In this document: in pieces, positions 4,860 through 6,389 of the stretch
Position numbering within the stretch: the stretch's first letter is position 1
How the letters are laid out: each line of letters starts with the position of its first letter
Assembly: GCA_945952425.1 (NCBI GenBank)
Contig: CAMFIX010000181.1
Span: forward strand, 1-6,389
Length of the DNA: 6,389 nt
Direction of reading: 5' to 3'
DNA from: an uncultured Pseudorhodobacter sp.
GTDB taxonomy: Bacteria; Pseudomonadota; Alphaproteobacteria; Rhodobacterales; Rhodobacteraceae
Notes under the pieces: generated by a model
The model's input: the letters and a program-made list of their open reading frames with translations, nothing else
What the model was told of the DNA's origin: nothing
The model's database searches: none
Position numbers and translations under genes: made by a program

Positions 4860-6188
4860 ATGGCCCGAAGTAATCCGATGCGCCTTTTGATCGTCGTCCT
4901 GCTTGCCCTTCTTGGCACCCTGCCGGCCCATGCCGACAAGGTGGCGATGGTCCTGGGCAATTCCGGTTACCTGCATGCCAACCCGCTGCCGAATGCCGCC
5001 AACGACGCCCGCGACATCGCCGCAAGGCTGGGCGAGATCGGTTTCGACGTCCATCTCGGGCTCGACCTGACCCGGGCGCAGACGCTGGCGCTGGTCGAAG
5101 ACTTCTCCAAGGCGCTGAAGCCCGAGGATGTCGCGCTCTTTTACTACGCCGGGCATGGCGTGCAGATCGGCACCGAGAATTACGTCATCCCGGTCGATGC
5201 CGATCCGGGCGACGAGCAGGGGCTGGTCGATCAATCGGTCAAGCTGCAGACGATCCTGCGCACGATGGAGCTGCGGGCGGATCGGCGCATCGTGATTCTC
5301 GACGCCTGCCGGAACAACCCTTTTGCCGAGAAACTCGCCTCGCGCGGGGTGGGAGAGACCTCGCGCGGGCTTGCCAAGGTCGAGGCGGGGGTGGGGAGTT
5401 TCATCGTCTTTTCCACCCAGCCCGGCAATGTGGCGCTGGATGGCAATGGCCGCAACAGCCCCTTCACCACCGCGCTTCTGGCCCATATCGGGGTGGCGGG
5501 CGAGGATATCCACCAGATGATGCTGCGGGTGCGGGCCGATGTGGTGGCGGCGACGGGCCAGGCGCAGGTGCCCTGGGAGAATTCCTCGCTGATCGACGAG
5601 GTCTATCTTGCGGGGGCCGCGACCGCGCCAGCGGCTGAGCCCCCCGCTGAACCGGCTGCCGAACCGACGGGCGAACCCGCGGCCGAGCCGCAACGCCAGG
5701 CGCTTGCCAAGCTTGCCCCCGCGCAGCCCGAAACGCCCTGGTATTACGTCTCGGGGCTGGACCCCAACGGCGACGGCTTTCTGGCCTTGCGGTCGGGCAC
5801 GTCGGGCGATGCGACGCGGCTGGCCAAGATGCCCGAGGGCACGCGGCTGCAGCTTCTGGACACGCAGGGCGTCTGGTATCACGTGCGGCTGGAAGACGGC
5901 CGCGAGGGCTGGGCGCATTCGCGCTGGATCGCCTGCTGCACCGGGGGCACCGCGCGGTCGGAAACCGTCGCAACCCCCGCCCCGCAAAGCTGCGAAAGCC
6001 TCTGGCACGACCGCAACGCGATCTGGGCGGCTTACGGCTATTGCTTCACCTCCGCCCGCGGCAAGGCGGCTTTCGGCACGGCGGGCTGCAGCCGCAACCA
6101 GGCACAGGCGCAGGCCGCCATGTCCCCCGCCGACCGCGCCGAGGTCGACCGGCTGAAGGCGCAAGAGGCCGCGCAGGGCTGTCCGTAG
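4860..6188 (+). CDS. Secreted caspase-like (peptidase C14) protein with SH3-like and YARHG-like C-terminal domains
   Basis: The protein has 442 residues from the ATG at 4860, or 436 from the ATG at 4878. The second start has GAAG 7 bases upstream and gives a compact signal peptide, MRLLIVVLLALLGTLPAHA; the first has no clear ribosome site, so the start is uncertain. Numbered from 4860, the caspase fold spans about 26-252: strand VAMVLGNSGY, PLPNAANDA, catalytic His99 in YYAGHG and nucleophile Cys150 in LDACRNNPF, so the dyad is intact. Residues 253-292 are a Pro/Ala/Glu linker. Residues 295-360 look like a bacterial SH3 domain (GLDPNGDGFLALRSG, GVWYHV, GREGWAHSRWI). Residues 378-442 (CESLW, RNAIW, YGYCF, then GC) resemble the Cys-rich YARHG-type tail. 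Related metacaspase-like enzymes cut after Arg or Lys, often with Ca2+; substrate and Ca2+ need here are unknown. A periplasmic or envelope location is inferred. The preceding 80-base gap holds the RTX terminator and no convincing promoter. Confidence 0.9.
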   Translation: MARSNPMRLLIVVLLALLGTLPAHADKVAMVLGNSGYLHANPLPNAANDARDIAARLGEIGFDVHLGLDLTRAQTLALVEDFSKALKPEDVALFYYAGHGVQIGTENYVIPVDADPGDEQGLVDQSVKLQTILRTMELRADRRIVILDACRNNPFAEKLASRGVGETSRGLAKVEAGVGSFIVFSTQPGNVALDGNGRNSPFTTALLAHIGVAGEDIHQMMLRVRADVVAATGQAQVPWENSSLIDEVYLAGAATAPAAEPPAEPAAEPTGEPAAEPQRQALAKLAPAQPETPWYYVSGLDPNGDGFLALRSGTSGDATRLAKMPEGTRLQLLDTQGVWYHVRLEDGREGWAHSRWIACCTGGTARSETVATPAPQSCESLWHDRNAIWAAYGYCFTSARGKAAFGTAGCSRNQAQAQAAMSPADRAEVDRLKAQEAAQGCP

Positions 6189-6217
6189 CCCAGGCCCGCG
6201 GAAACGTGCCATAAGAC

Positions 6218-6257
6218 AGGTCCGGGCAGGGGGCGGACCTCGGCCCCAGCCGGAGGT
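6218..6257 (+). promoter_or_regulatory. Leader of the VOC gene with competing hairpins around the ribosome-binding site
   Basis: AGGTCCG (6218-6224) and CGGACCT (6234-6240) form a perfect 7-bp inverted repeat with a 9-base loop and no T-run, so it is not a good terminator. ACCTC (6237-6241) is also complementary to GAGGT (6253-6257), which contains most of the Shine-Dalgarno of the next gene. The two pairings share 6237-6240 and exclude each other. The geometry is visible in the sequence, but a regulatory role is only a possibility and the pairings are short enough to be chance. Confidence 0.25.
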
Positions 6258-6261
6258 TGCC

Positions 6262-6389
6262 ATGGCCAAAGCCATCCATTCCATGATCCGCGTGGCTGAA
6301 GAGGCGCGCTCCATCGCCTTTTACCGCGACGCTTTCGGCCTGCAGGTCGCCGAGCGGCTGGCCTTCGAGAGCTTTACGCTGGTCTATCT
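6262..6389 (+). CDS. VOC/glyoxalase-family protein, lactoylglutathione lyase-like (5' part, runs off the window)
   Basis: Only the first 42 codons are present; the frame is open at the window end. The start is firm: GGAGG (6252-6256) lies 5 bases before the ATG. The N-terminus reads MAKAIHSMIRVAEEARSIAF followed by YRDAFGLQVAERL, the first beta-alpha-beta unit of the vicinal oxygen chelate fold. His6 in AIHSMIRV lines up with the metal-ligand His near the start of glyoxalase I (compare LLHTMLRV in E. coli GloA), and the FYRDAFGLQ segment matches the FYxxxLGM pattern of that family. Glyoxalase I isomerises the methylglyoxal-glutathione adduct to lactoylglutathione in the cytosol. The other metal and active-site residues lie outside the window, so other VOC activities such as dioxygenase or resistance-protein relatives are not excluded. 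It follows the caspase-like gene by 73 bases. Confidence 0.85.
   Translation, partial: MAKAIHSMIRVAEEARSIAFYRDAFGLQVAERLAFESFTLVY

Noticed and set aside
4815..6314. A 499-residue minus-strand open frame opposite the caspase-like gene
   Set aside because: The + strand has a convincing signal peptide, catalytic dyad and domains; the minus frame is an Arg/Gly/Ala-rich shadow that also covers the start of the VOC gene.

Overview
The window reads as high-GC chromosomal DNA from an alphaproteobacterium, most likely Rhodobacterales (Rhodobacter/Paracoccus-like). This is an inference from three things: strong G/C third-position bias, a tRNA-Arg(UCU) of alphaproteobacterial type, and gene families common in that order (RTX proteins, secreted caspase-like proteins with SH3 and YARHG-type tails, small VOC glyoxalases). 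All genes lie on the + strand, and nothing in the window is obviously a phage, plasmid or transposon.

Left part (1-2045): a gene for a secreted or periplasmic protein of unknown function (25-1461) overlaps by 4 bases (GTGA) a GNAT N-acetyltransferase gene (1458-1919), so the two are probably a translationally coupled pair. A complete tRNA-Arg(UCU) gene with encoded CCA follows at 1969-2045.

Centre (2046-4815): the most striking feature is an 858-residue RTX protein made almost wholly of calcium-binding beta-roll. It has a short N-terminus, seven tandem modules of 94 residues (one carries an extra 9-residue turn, two are 95 long), five canonical RTX nonapeptides, and a serralysin-like C-terminal domain ending DFIF that should act as a type I secretion signal. 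There is no enzymatic domain. The gene has its own leader, with a candidate promoter, a perfect 16-bp palindrome, a very A/T-rich pyrimidine tract and a GAGG ribosome site. It ends in a strong rho-independent terminator, so it looks monocistronic. No type I exporter genes are present, so any exporter lies elsewhere.

Right part (4860-6389): a secreted caspase-like (peptidase C14) protein has an intact His/Cys dyad, a Pro/Ala/Glu linker, an SH3-like domain and a Cys-rich YARHG-like tail. It is followed by the start of a VOC/glyoxalase-family gene that runs off the window. Between them lies a small leader with mutually exclusive pairings around the ribosome-binding site.

The RTX protein and the caspase-like protein are both predicted to be exported, but the terminator separates them and a functional link is only a guess. 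The best candidate for something under-described is the RTX protein's supermodule architecture: seven beta-roll turns plus a 31-residue linker, repeated seven times, with two alternating module types.
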